Shown piece after piece: positions 20,112 to 27,867 of a stretch of DNA of 64,000 bases. Position numbers and translations under genes: made by a program. The notes under the pieces were generated by a model. The model was given only the letters and a program-made list of their open reading frames with translations, had not been told where the DNA came from and did no database searches. Source of the stretch: an uncultured Coriobacteriaceae bacterium (GTDB lineage: Bacteria; Actinomycetota; Coriobacteriia; Coriobacteriales; Atopobiaceae); the NCBI GenBank assembly GCA_947426865.1, contig CANEFS010000001.1:124001-188000 (forward strand), written 5' to 3'. Within the stretch, counting starts at the first letter, position 1, and each line of letters begins with the position of its first letter.

Positions 20112-20806
20112 TGAGAGAAGATGCGAAGTTTTTGCAAGGCGCTATCGAAGCGCTGTTGTTCGTTTCATCCGAGCCGCTCTCTCCCAAAGCGATATCTGAG
20201 CTTCTTGAAATAAGCCCCGAGGCCACCCTCGACCTCCTTCACGACCTGCAACGCGAGTACGAAGAGGCCTCGCGCGGCTTTCGTTTAAGAGAAATTGCGG
20301 GAGGATGGCGTCTTTTCTCGGCACCTGACTACCACGATATCGTGCAGAGCCTGGTGCTGTCTTGGGACCACACGAAGCTTTCCCAGGCAGCGCTTGAGAC
20401 GCTTGCGGTCGTCGCCTACCACCAGCCCGTGACCCGCGAGGGAATTAGAGCGGTGCGCGGCGTCAACTCCGACAGCGTTTTGGCCTCTTTAATCGAGAAG
20501 GGCTACTTAAGAGAAGCGGGCCACTCAAAAGAAAGTGCCGGAGGGGTGGGCGCAAAAACGTATCGCACAACCCCGCAGTTCCTTGAGCACTTTGGTCTGG
20601 GGTCTCTCAAAGACTTGCCTAACTTGGAAGATTTCGCTCTCACGGAAGAGGCGAAAGAATTCATTCGCGAGAGACTTTCTAGTCCGCAAGGCACCTTCAT
20701 TTTGAACGACGAAGAGACTTCCTACACCCTCGATGGGGTCGATGAGGAACTGCAAGAGGTCACAGAGGAAGAAGTTGACATTCTCGAAGAAGAGTTCCGT
20801 GGATAA
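20111..20806 (+). CDS. scpB: Segregation and condensation protein B
   Basis: 231 residues with the two winged-helix domains of ScpB: AIEALLFVSSEPLSPKAI near the start and ALETLAVVAYHQPVTREGIRAVRGVNSD in the middle (given in part), then TTPQFLEHFGLGSLKDLP. An acidic tail (~25 residues) ends the protein. Partner of ScpA in the condensin complex. Overlaps both neighbours' reading frames, so it is translationally coupled. Confidence 0.95.
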   Translation: MREDAKFLQGAIEALLFVSSEPLSPKAISELLEISPEATLDLLHDLQREYEEASRGFRLREIAGGWRLFSAPDYHDIVQSLVLSWDHTKLSQAALETLAVVAYHQPVTREGIRAVRGVNSDSVLASLIEKGYLREAGHSKESAGGVGAKTYRTTPQFLEHFGLGSLKDLPNLEDFALTEEAKEFIRERLSSPQGTFILNDEETSYTLDGVDEELQEVTEEEVDILEEEFRG

Positions 20807-21587
20807 ACACTATCCAATGCGTCTTCAGAAATTCCTTGCGCGCGCAGGAGCCGCCTCCAGGCGAGGCTCGGAGGATTTGATGACCGAAGGCCGCGTGAAG
20901 GTCAACGGCCAGGTTGTCAGAGAGCTTGGCTCTAAAGTTGACCCAAAAGAAGACGTCGTCACCATCGACGATAAGGAATTCACCTTAAACGACGCCCCCA
21001 CCTACCTCATGCTTTATAAGCCGGCCGGCTATCTTTCGACGATGCGCGATCCTCACAACAGAAAAACGGTGGCAGAACTCGTGTCGATCTCCCAGCACCC
21101 CGGCCTTTTTCCGGTTGGCCGCCTTGATGCCGACACCACAGGCCTTCTCCTTTTTACAACCGACGGAGACCTGGCCCAGCGCCTTTTGCATCCCTCTTTC
21201 GAGAAGGAAAAGAGCTATTTTGCTCGCGTGAAAGGAACGCCCACGCAAGAGGAGCTTGCCGCTCTCAAGAAGGGCGTTGCGCTTGAAGACGGGATGACGG
21301 CTCCGGCTAAAGTGCGCCTCGTGAAGACGCCTTCCTCGGAAAAGGAGAGCGCATGGTTGGCTGCGGTGGGGCCTGCAAAAGGAGGTGACAGCATCGTGGA
21401 GCTTGTAATCCATGAAGGCAAAAAGCATCAGGTAAAGAGGATGCTTGAAGCGGTTGGTCACCCCGTGCTTGCGCTTTTTCGCCCAACCTTTGGGCCCTTG
21501 GAGCTTACGAATATTGAAGAAGGGAAGTGGCGCTATCTTTCTTCAGAGGAGATTGACACGTTGCGTGAAGAGGTGAAGCGCCAGTAG
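20799..21587 (+). CDS. rluB: 23S rRNA pseudouridine synthase RluB/RsuA family
   Basis: 262 residues. N-terminal S4 RNA-binding domain (RLQKFLARAGAASRRGSE) and the RsuA/RluB catalytic domain with PVGRLDADTTGLLLFT carrying the catalytic Asp. The closing motif is EGKKHQVKRMLEAVGHPV. The GTG at 20799 is chosen because AGAAGAG lies upstream and it overlaps scpB; the ATG at 20817 is the alternative and begins exactly at the S4 domain. It probably modifies 23S rRNA helix 89. Confidence 0.9.
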   Translation: MDKHYPMRLQKFLARAGAASRRGSEDLMTEGRVKVNGQVVRELGSKVDPKEDVVTIDDKEFTLNDAPTYLMLYKPAGYLSTMRDPHNRKTVAELVSISQHPGLFPVGRLDADTTGLLLFTTDGDLAQRLLHPSFEKEKSYFARVKGTPTQEELAALKKGVALEDGMTAPAKVRLVKTPSSEKESAWLAAVGPAKGGDSIVELVIHEGKKHQVKRMLEAVGHPVLALFRPTFGPLELTNIEEGKWRYLSSEEIDTLREEVKRQ

Positions 21588-21660
21588 AAAAGACACCAGC
21601 AGATGTCCCGGAAGTATCGCCAGCAGATAAACAGAAAAGACACCACCAGCCACGCCAGAA
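21588..21660 (+). repeat. Imperfect direct repeats before cmk
   Basis: AGAAAAGACACCA occurs at about 21587 and again near 21633, with CAGCAGAT repeated at 21597 and 21621 and further CCAGC pieces after it. The repeats lie in the 141-base rluB-cmk gap. Confidence 0.6.
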
Positions 21661-21728
21661 GCACCGCTAGAAAAGACCCTGCAAGATGGGCTAAGATTAT
21701 ACCCTGGCAGCAAACAAAAAGGACGAAG

Positions 21729-22466
21729 ATGATAATTGCGATTGACGGGCCCGCCGGTTCGGGTAAATCAAGCCTTTCTCGGGAACTTGCTGAAAAATCC
21801 GACTTTACGTATCTGGATACGGGAGCGATGTATCGGGCGTTGACGCTTCTCTGCCTTGAGAGGGGCATCGATCCTCGCGATGAAGATGTGGTGGAGCGCG
21901 TAGCTCAACACCTCGATATCTCCTTTGCCGATGCGCCAAAAGGAACGGAACAAAACGCAGAAGGCGCCTCGGAAACCGGCCAGCGCGTCTTCGCCAACGG
22001 TCAAGAAGTAACGGATGCAATCCGTACGGCGGAGGTTGACGAGAACGTTTCGTTGGTCGCGCTCCATCCCAATATACGCAAGATCATGGTCGAAAAGCAG
22101 CGCGTGTTTGCCAAGGGCGCCAACATCATCGCCGAGGGAAGAGATATTGGCACCGTCGTTTTTCCGCAGGCAGAAGTGAAAGTGTTTCTCTCGGCCGATG
22201 CGAAAGCGCGTGCCACGCGACGCACGATAGAGCGCGAAGGAGGAGACCCCACAGCACCGGGTGCTGCCGTTAAAGACAAGGCCTTTTTCGAGAAAACCTA
22301 CGCCGACATCTTAAAGCGCGATAAAATCGACGAAGAGAGATGCGCGTCTCCCTTAAAGCCGGCGCTTGATGCAAAGCTTCTGGACACGACGCACCTGACG
22401 CTTGCGCAAGCGGTCGATACCGTGCTCAAATGGGCAGAGGCAGCTCGCGCTCAGGCCGCCCAATAA
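21729..22466 (+). CDS. cmk: Cytidylate kinase
   Basis: 245 residues. P-loop IDGPAGSGKSS at 4-14, NMP-binding motif YLDTGAMYRA, and the RDIGTVVFP segment followed by the lid region (ARATRRTIEREG). It phosphorylates CMP/dCMP, feeding the same nucleotide pools as the pyr operon. The frame is open upstream to 21603, but the ATG at 21729 gives the exact family start and follows AAGGACGAAG. A short insert (GTEQNAEGASETG) lies near residue 75. Confidence 0.95.
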   Translation: MIIAIDGPAGSGKSSLSRELAEKSDFTYLDTGAMYRALTLLCLERGIDPRDEDVVERVAQHLDISFADAPKGTEQNAEGASETGQRVFANGQEVTDAIRTAEVDENVSLVALHPNIRKIMVEKQRVFAKGANIIAEGRDIGTVVFPQAEVKVFLSADAKARATRRTIEREGGDPTAPGAAVKDKAFFEKTYADILKRDKIDEERCASPLKPALDAKLLDTTHLTLAQAVDTVLKWAEAARAQAAQ

Positions 22467-22489
22467 GGCAATAAAGAAGTGGACAAAGC

Positions 22490-23236
22490 ATGAAAAAAAT
22501 GAGAGCTTTTAGAAATAGTTTCGACGACTATTTTGACCATCCCCATACCGAGTTCCCCATCTTCGCTCGCGTTTTCTACCAGGTCGTGGCTTGTTTTCTC
22601 TACTACTTATTCAAGCTTTACTTCCCAACAAAATTTGAGGGAATGAAACCTGTTTTAAAAGAACTTAAAGGGCGCGAAAAAGGGACGGTTCTTGTTATGA
22701 ACCACGTTTCCATGGTCGAGCCTATCATCGTAACGCTGCTTTTTTGGCGCCACGGCATGTATCTTCGCGCCATCTTCAAAAAGGAATTTCTCAAAAATAA
22801 CTTCATGAGCTGGGTTTTTACGCGCGTCGGAGGAATACCGGTCGATCGAGGTACCGCAGACATTAAAGCGGTGAGAAGAGCAGTGCGCGCCTTGCAAGCC
22901 GGCGAGTCCATCATCATCTTTCCGGAAGGGACGCGCATTCGCAACAAGAATCAAGAGGTAAAGATTCACGGCGGCTTCGCGCTTCTCGCCCAGCTCGCCA
23001 AAACCGACGTGCTTCCCATGGCCGTCATCGGCGTCAAGCGCATCAGTCCCGAGGGCGCCAAGATTAAATTTCCCCGCCCACACCGCGTTTTCTATAAGAC
23101 TGCCGGGCTCCTCACCTTTGAATCGTTAGGCGATTTCGACAAAAAAGAGCAGCTAGAAGTGATGGAAAAAACTGCGATGGACATCGTTTACAAACTTCGA
23201 AAAGAGCTTTGGGAAGAGTTTCCCAACGTCGAGTAG
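22490..23236 (+). CDS. plsC: 1-acyl-sn-glycerol-3-phosphate acyltransferase family protein
   Basis: 248 residues with one hydrophobic N-terminal stretch (VFYQVVACFLYYLFKLYF). Acyltransferase block I reads NHVSMVEP (residues 71-78), block III FPEGTRIRNK, and block II-like GGIPVDRGTADI. The usual HX4D motif is HX4E here (H72, E77). It would acylate lysophosphatidate at the membrane in phospholipid synthesis. It is 23 bases after cmk and 58 before ispH, a common trio in this group of bacteria. Confidence 0.88.
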   Translation: MKKMRAFRNSFDDYFDHPHTEFPIFARVFYQVVACFLYYLFKLYFPTKFEGMKPVLKELKGREKGTVLVMNHVSMVEPIIVTLLFWRHGMYLRAIFKKEFLKNNFMSWVFTRVGGIPVDRGTADIKAVRRAVRALQAGESIIIFPEGTRIRNKNQEVKIHGGFALLAQLAKTDVLPMAVIGVKRISPEGAKIKFPRPHRVFYKTAGLLTFESLGDFDKKEQLEVMEKTAMDIVYKLRKELWEEFPNVE

Positions 23237-23294
23237 CGCGCTTTCAAAGTAGCCGCATACAACCAAGGCGCGCAACGGGCACAACCGGTTCAGC

Positions 23295-24353
23295 ATGAAA
23301 ATAAAAGACATTCCTCTCCAAACCATTCTTTCTGAAAATGCAGGTTCCTGCTTTGGGGTCAATCGCGCCTTAAAAATTGTGACCGAGCAGGCCCAGGAAG
23401 AGAGCCCTCTCTACACGTTTGGTCCCCTCATTCACAATCCTCGCGTCATCAAAGAATTGGAGGAAAAGGAAACCTTTTCGCTGACAACTGACGAGATTGA
23501 CAAGCTTGATGCAGGCTCGAAGCTCGTTCTGCGCGCACACGGAACGGCACCCAAAACAGAGGAGGCGCTCAAAGCGAAAAAGCTTATTTTGGTGGACGCC
23601 ACCTGTCCCTTTGTCAAGAAAGCCCAAGAGGCGGCAAAGAATTTTTCCGAGAAGGGCTTTTCTGTCGTCATAGTGGGCGAGAAGGGCCACCCCGAAGTTG
23701 AATCCCTTTTGGGATATGCCCCTGGCGCCAAGGTGGTTGCCTCTGTAGAAGAGACAGAAAAACTTGCTACGAGCGATGCCTTCTGTGAGCATAGTGTTGC
23801 GCCAAGCGAAGAGGAAGCTTCAAAGGAAGAGGCAATATTATTTGAGCCCGTTGGACTGCTTTCTCAAACGACTCAGCAAGAAGAAGTTTTCGAGGCTATA
23901 AAAAAGGTCTTTGAAAAAGCGGGTCTCACCGTTGCGACAGAAAATACGATTTGCCAAGCGACGAGGAATCGGCAGGAGAGTGCAAAAGAGCTTTCACAAA
24001 AGGTCGATGCAATGGTGGTTTTAGGTGGCAAGAATTCGGCTAACACAACGCGCCTCGCCGAAATTTGCCGCGCTTATTGCCCTACGCTTCACATCGAAGC
24101 TCCTGAGGAAATAGAGGCGGCGGATACAAAAGATTTTTTTGGAAAGAAGGCGGAAAAGCTGCAACAATGGGGGAGCAAAGGGAGCGAGAAAAACCTTGGC
24201 AAAAAGCCACTAGAGCCACTGGAAACAATTGAAACAAGTGAACCGATTGAAGAGCTTGAAGAGCCACTCACCATTGGTATTACAGCAGGTGCCTCAACGC
24301 CGCGCGAACATATCGAAGAGTTGATTGAACGTTTGAGGAAGAAATCCAACTAG
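23295..24353 (+). CDS. ispH: 4-hydroxy-3-methylbut-2-enyl diphosphate reductase
   Basis: 352 residues. The three iron-sulfur cysteines are present: C19 (AGSCFGV), C104 (DATCPFV) and C220 (TICQATRNRQ), with RAHGT and EKGHPEV between them. It is the last enzyme of the MEP pathway, making IPP and DMAPP. A charged insert of about 45 residues (~278-322, rich in Lys, Glu, Pro and repeated ET/EP pairs) lies just before the conserved ITAGASTP segment, and a smaller insert is near 160. The start fits MKIKDI; its ribosome site is weak. Confidence 0.95.
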   Translation: MKIKDIPLQTILSENAGSCFGVNRALKIVTEQAQEESPLYTFGPLIHNPRVIKELEEKETFSLTTDEIDKLDAGSKLVLRAHGTAPKTEEALKAKKLILVDATCPFVKKAQEAAKNFSEKGFSVVIVGEKGHPEVESLLGYAPGAKVVASVEETEKLATSDAFCEHSVAPSEEEASKEEAILFEPVGLLSQTTQQEEVFEAIKKVFEKAGLTVATENTICQATRNRQESAKELSQKVDAMVVLGGKNSANTTRLAEICRAYCPTLHIEAPEEIEAADTKDFFGKKAEKLQQWGSKGSEKNLGKKPLEPLETIETSEPIEELEEPLTIGITAGASTPREHIEELIERLRKKSN

Positions 24354-24369
24354 AAACCCAGAAAAAAAC

Positions 24370-24444
24370 TGGCTCCCCGGAGAGGACTCGAACCTCTAAC
24401 AACGCGGTTAACAGCCGCGTGCTCTACCATTGAGCTACCGAGGA
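24370..24444 (-). tRNA. tRNA-Asn (anticodon GTT)
   Basis: Read on the minus strand: acceptor TCCTCGG pairs with CCGGGGA, D arm GCTC...GAGC, and anticodon stem CGCGG/CCGCG around loop CTGTTAA (anticodon GTT). The T arm AGAGG/CCTCT carries TTCGAGT. The discriminator is G73, the Asn identity base, and CCA is encoded. Seven T follow directly on the minus strand (AGTTTTTTTC), probably the terminator tract. Confidence 0.95.
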
Positions 24445-24461
24445 GTTTGAAACAGGAATCT

Positions 24462-24489
24462 AGTGTACCTGAAATATGAAGGATTTCAA
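24462..24489 (-). promoter_or_regulatory. Promoter of tRNA-Asn
   Basis: On the minus strand TTGAAA (24489-24484), a 16-base spacer and TACACT (24467-24462), ending 17 bases before the tRNA 5' end. Its -35 lies in the first copy of the 30-base repeat. Confidence 0.6.
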
Positions 24490-24543
24490 GACGAAAATGT
24501 ATTCCTCTGGCGCTTTCAAGACGAAAATGTATTCGTCTGGCGC
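24484..24543 (+). repeat. Two tandem 30-base repeats with inner inverted repeat
   Basis: Positions 24484-24513 and 24514-24543 are identical except one C/G difference. The second copy contains a perfect 7-base inverted repeat, AGACGAA-N6-TTCGTCT (near 24520-24539); the first copy has TTCCTCT, which breaks one pair. The repeat supplies the -35 of the tRNA-Asn promoter and may be an operator. Confidence 0.85.
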
Positions 24544-24544
24544 T

Positions 24545-24815
24545 TGGAACCTTCTTGTAGATTCACAAGTTTTTGTCCCTACCCATAAGTTTAATCATAA
24601 GAGCTAACGACCACTTTCAATCAAAGCGGGCAGAGGAGCTTCCTCGGGCCGCTTTTTTGTGCCGTTATCCCTGAGGCAATCTCCCAACTCCACACAAGGT
24701 TTTGAGAATTTCAAAGGATTGCACAACCCGATTTTTCGTACGAATTCCACAGTGTATTTTTACCTCGTGTGCTAAAGTAGGACAGGTACAAGGCCGCGAG
24801 GATCAAGGAAGAAGT
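24545..24815 (+). other. Non-coding gap between tRNA-Asn promoter and the exporter operon
   Basis: No open frame of note. It holds a weak hairpin with T-tract (CTTGT-N6-ACAAG then TTTTT, 24554-24574), the strong hairpin listed separately, and a candidate extended -10 (TGCTAAAGT at 24770-24778) 38 bases before the permease start codon. Both hairpins have no upstream + strand gene closer than ispH, so a small RNA or a leader is possible. Confidence 0.5.
24623..24657 (+). terminator. Rho-independent terminator-like hairpin
   Basis: AAAGCGG at 24623-24629 pairs with CCGCTTT at 24649-24655, with an inner GAGGA/TCCTC stem, followed by a T run (six T in a row, 24653-24658). Confidence 0.7.
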
Positions 24816-25652
24816 GTGGCTTTCAAAAAGGGATTAACTACTCACAAAAGCGTTTCGAGTTCCACTTGGAATACGGGTGTGAAAAGGGATTGGTTCATCC
24901 TTAAAGAGCTTGTCACTAAAGACTTCAAGCTCAAATATCGTCGCTCTATCTTAGGCGTTGCTTGGTCGGTTTTAAATCCGCTGCTTATGATGATTGTTAT
25001 GGCCATCGTGTTTACCCACATGATGCGCGGTGGCTCCTCCGATAAATTTCCCGCTATCCTCTTTCCGGTTTATTTGATTATCGGAAACGTAACCTTCGCC
25101 TTCATGAACGACTCAACCTCGCAAGGCATGACCTCTATCATTTCTGCAGCTCCTCTTCTCAAAAAGGTCAAGATTGAGAGAGCTGTTTTCCCCGTTGAAA
25201 AAGCTGTATTTGCCCTCGTCAACTTTGCCTTTTCTTGTATCGCTATCGTTATCGTTATGATCTTTTTCCAAGTGCCTCCCACCCTGAATTTTATTTTCAT
25301 CCCGTTTTTCCTCCTTTACCTCACTCTTTTTTGCATCGGCCTTTCGCTTTTTCTCTCCACGCTTGCCGTTTTCTTCCGAGACATCATTCACCTTTGGAGC
25401 GTCGTCATTATCGCTTGGACCTACCTCACACCCATTTTTTACTATCCCTCGCTCCTTCCCGATTGGCTTCAAAATCTCGAGAAGTTCAATCCCATGTATC
25501 AGTTCATCGAATACTTCCGCTCAATCCTTCTCTATCAAACAACCCCCAGTCTTAAAGCAAATTTAATTTGCCTGGCGTGCGGTCTGGCCTCGCTTGGGAT
25601 TGGTTACCTTGTTTTCAAGAAGAACGAGAGAAAGTTCATCCTGTTTATTTAG
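24816..25652 (+). CDS. Polysaccharide/teichoic acid ABC exporter, permease (TagG/Wzm type)
   Basis: 278 residues from GTG at 24816, which has AAGGAAG upstream; the frame is open earlier but without a site. ABC-2 type permease with about six membrane helices and the family N-terminal LKYRRSILGVAWSVLNPLL. The motifs VFPVEK and FRDIIHLWSVVI are typical, as is the C-terminal NPMYQFIEYFRSILL. With the next gene's ATPase it exports a lipid-linked glycan across the membrane. The nature of the glycan cannot be told. Confidence 0.9.
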   Translation: MAFKKGLTTHKSVSSSTWNTGVKRDWFILKELVTKDFKLKYRRSILGVAWSVLNPLLMMIVMAIVFTHMMRGGSSDKFPAILFPVYLIIGNVTFAFMNDSTSQGMTSIISAAPLLKKVKIERAVFPVEKAVFALVNFAFSCIAIVIVMIFFQVPPTLNFIFIPFFLLYLTLFCIGLSLFLSTLAVFFRDIIHLWSVVIIAWTYLTPIFYYPSLLPDWLQNLEKFNPMYQFIEYFRSILLYQTTPSLKANLICLACGLASLGIGYLVFKKNERKFILFI

Positions 25653-25726
25653 AGGCGTCAAGAGAGTCGGGACATTAAAAAAGCCAGGAACTAAAAGAGC
25701 TGGAACATTAAGAGAGGAGGTACGCA
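25653..25726 (+). repeat. Three degenerate 17-base repeats before the exporter ATPase
   Basis: Units GTCGGGACATTAAAAAA (25666), GCCAGGAACTAAAAGA (25683) and GCTGGAACATTAAGAGA (25699) share the pattern GYYRGRACATTAARAG. The last copy runs into the ribosome site AGAGAGGAGG. Confidence 0.7.
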
Positions 25727-26596
25727 ATGGAACTAATTAAGAAAAACAAGGCTGAGAACACCAACGAAACAAGCGAAACAAATGCAGACAAATCAAAAGT
25801 AAACAAAAAGCCAATGTCTTTCTATGAAGAAGGCCACGCCGAGAAAGTCCAGAGCGAACCCTCTATCATTGACGTGAACAACGTGGGTGTCGTCTTCAAT
25901 ATCGCCTCGGAGCAGCTCAATTCCTTAAAGGAATACTTTATTTCTCTCATGCACCATGAGCTCTACTTTAAGCCTTTCAATGCTCTCAAAAATATCAACT
26001 TCCAGGTGCACAAGGGCGAAGCCTTCGGCCTTGTGGGCACGAACGGTTCCGGCAAATCAACGATGCTCAAATGCATTGCCGGCGTCCTCGAGCCCTCCCA
26101 AGGCACCATTAAAGTGAACGGCTCCATCGCCCCCCTCATCGAGCTCGGCGCCGGTTTCGACATGGAGCTCACCGCCAAAGAAAATATCTACCTTAACGGG
26201 GCACTTCTCGGCTATAAAAAAGAATTCATCGACGAGCACCTGCAAGAAATCATCGACTTTGCAGAGCTCCAAGACTTCATGGAGATGCCGCTCAAAAACT
26301 ACTCCAGCGGTATGGTCGCGCGCATCGCTTTTGCCATCGCTACCATTACCGAGCCCGACATTCTCATCGTCGACGAGACGCTTTCGGTGGGCGATTTTCT
26401 CTTTCAGGAGAAGTGCGAGAAACGCATCCAAGAGCTCGTTAATTCGAACAACGTCACCGTCCTTCTCGTCAGCCACTCCATCGACCTGGTAGAGCGCATT
26501 TGTGACCGTATCTGCTGGATTGAAAAGGGCGAGCAGCGGATGCTCGGCCCTTGTCAAGAAGTGTGCGACGCCTACAAGTCGCTTCAAACGTCGTAG
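25727..26596 (+). CDS. Polysaccharide/teichoic acid ABC exporter, ATPase (TagH/Wzt type)
   Basis: 289 residues. A hydrophilic N-terminus (~45 residues, Asn/Lys/Glu-rich) precedes the ATPase: Walker A GTNGSGKST (~104), the family motif IELGAGFDMELTAKENIYLNG (partial), signature NYSSGM, Walker B ILIVDET and SHSIDLVERICDR. There is no C-terminal carbohydrate-binding domain like that of long Wzt proteins. Partner of the permease directly upstream; strong GAGAGGAGG ribosome site. Confidence 0.93.
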   Translation: MELIKKNKAENTNETSETNADKSKVNKKPMSFYEEGHAEKVQSEPSIIDVNNVGVVFNIASEQLNSLKEYFISLMHHELYFKPFNALKNINFQVHKGEAFGLVGTNGSGKSTMLKCIAGVLEPSQGTIKVNGSIAPLIELGAGFDMELTAKENIYLNGALLGYKKEFIDEHLQEIIDFAELQDFMEMPLKNYSSGMVARIAFAIATITEPDILIVDETLSVGDFLFQEKCEKRIQELVNSNNVTVLLVSHSIDLVERICDRICWIEKGEQRMLGPCQEVCDAYKSLQTS

Positions 26597-26610
26597 GGAG
26601 AAGGGGTTTT

Positions 26611-27867
26611 ATGAAAGAGCTAGCATTTCAATCGCAGCCTTCAAACGAACCCCCCTTTATTTCCCTCCTTGTCCCCGCATTTAACGTCGAAAAATATTTG
26701 GATGAGGCCCTGGTAAGCGCCGAGGCGACGAAGAGTTGCCCCCTTGAAATTATCGTTATCGATGACGGCTCGGCTGACTCCACTTCAGAAATAGCCGAGA
26801 AACACGCGCGGGCTGACAGCCGCATTCGGGTGGTGTCCCAGGCCAATGCCGGATACGGCGCTGCCCTTAACGCGGGCATTGCTTTAGCGCGCGGGGTCTA
26901 CGTTGCCATTCTTGAGCCGGACGATTATCTAGTGCAAGGCGCGCTCGACAAGCTCTTTAACTTCTTGCGCGATGATTCCAGTATCGAGGCCACCGACTAT
27001 CCCGACCTCGTCAAAGCGACCTATTATCGCGTTTTGCAGGGACCAGCTGAATCTGCAGATCAAGCGGACCCAGCGGAGCATGCAGGCTCTGCGGACCCCA
27101 CAGACCCAGCGAACTTGCATGCAGACGCTAAGGCGGCTGCAAAACAAACTCCGAAAATCAAAGCAAACGCGTCCACCCAAAAAGAAGCGAAAGTTCTCTG
27201 CTCTTACGCGCATCTTTTCAAAACCGGAACGCGCCTTAACCGTCCCGAGCGCGCAGAACTTCTCACGCGGCACCCCTCGATTTGGAGCGCAATTTACCGC
27301 CGCGCCTTCTTAAACGAAAAGCACATCTCCTTCAAAGAGGTCCCAGGAGCCGCCTGGGTCGACGGGCCCTTCGCTGTTCAAACGCTTTTGGAAGCCAAAG
27401 ACGCCATCTTCTACGATCACCCTCTCTACAACTATCGCGAAGACAACCCCGAGGCAAGTTCGGCCCAAGACATTTCCGCCTTCGCGCCCGAGCGCTTTTG
27501 CGAAATGCTCCAGATCCAAAAGGAGATTTCCCCGCACGACAAGGCGATGCGTTCGGCTCTGGCCGTGGTGGGGCTCAATTACTTCGACCACATCGTGCGC
27601 TCAAACGCCTCTCTTAAACCAGGTGTTTCCGAGAAACTTAAAACTATGCTTTCTCTTCTGGAAGCAGACGAAATTAAAGGTGCGGAACAAATTGCTCCAC
27701 ACGTGCGTGAAGAGGCGCTGGCATTTATGGGCCACCGGTCTGAGCGTATCTCTTCGCTGCCGTACTATCGCTACGTTCTGATGCGCGCCTTGGTCGAGCT
27801 TCGCAATAACGGCCTAGCTCCGACGCTTTATCAGATGAAGGAGTTCAAAAAGAGGAGGGGAAAGTAA
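26611..27867 (+). CDS. Glycosyltransferase family 2 protein
   Basis: 418 residues. GT-A fold with SLLVPAFNVEKYLDEAL, the nucleotide-binding DDGSADST (51-58) and the metal-binding EPDDYL (~101). A low-complexity insert rich in Ala, Asp and Pro (~145-193, AEHAGSADPTDPA) splits the catalytic domain. The start ATG at 26611 is chosen for GGGAGAAGG just upstream. It likely adds a sugar to the glycan exported by the adjacent ABC transporter; the donor sugar is unknown. Confidence 0.88.
   Translation: MKELAFQSQPSNEPPFISLLVPAFNVEKYLDEALVSAEATKSCPLEIIVIDDGSADSTSEIAEKHARADSRIRVVSQANAGYGAALNAGIALARGVYVAILEPDDYLVQGALDKLFNFLRDDSSIEATDYPDLVKATYYRVLQGPAESADQADPAEHAGSADPTDPANLHADAKAAAKQTPKIKANASTQKEAKVLCSYAHLFKTGTRLNRPERAELLTRHPSIWSAIYRRAFLNEKHISFKEVPGAAWVDGPFAVQTLLEAKDAIFYDHPLYNYREDNPEASSAQDISAFAPERFCEMLQIQKEISPHDKAMRSALAVVGLNYFDHIVRSNASLKPGVSEKLKTMLSLLEADEIKGAEQIAPHVREEALAFMGHRSERISSLPYYRYVLMRALVELRNNGLAPTLYQMKEFKKRRGK

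Noticed and set aside
24484-24543. CRISPR-like direct repeats
   Set aside because: Only two adjacent copies with no spacer between them and no cas genes.
24545-24815. T-box or other known riboswitch before the exporter
   Set aside because: No AGGGTGGNACCGCG core or specifier loop; the hairpins are ordinary terminator-like ones.
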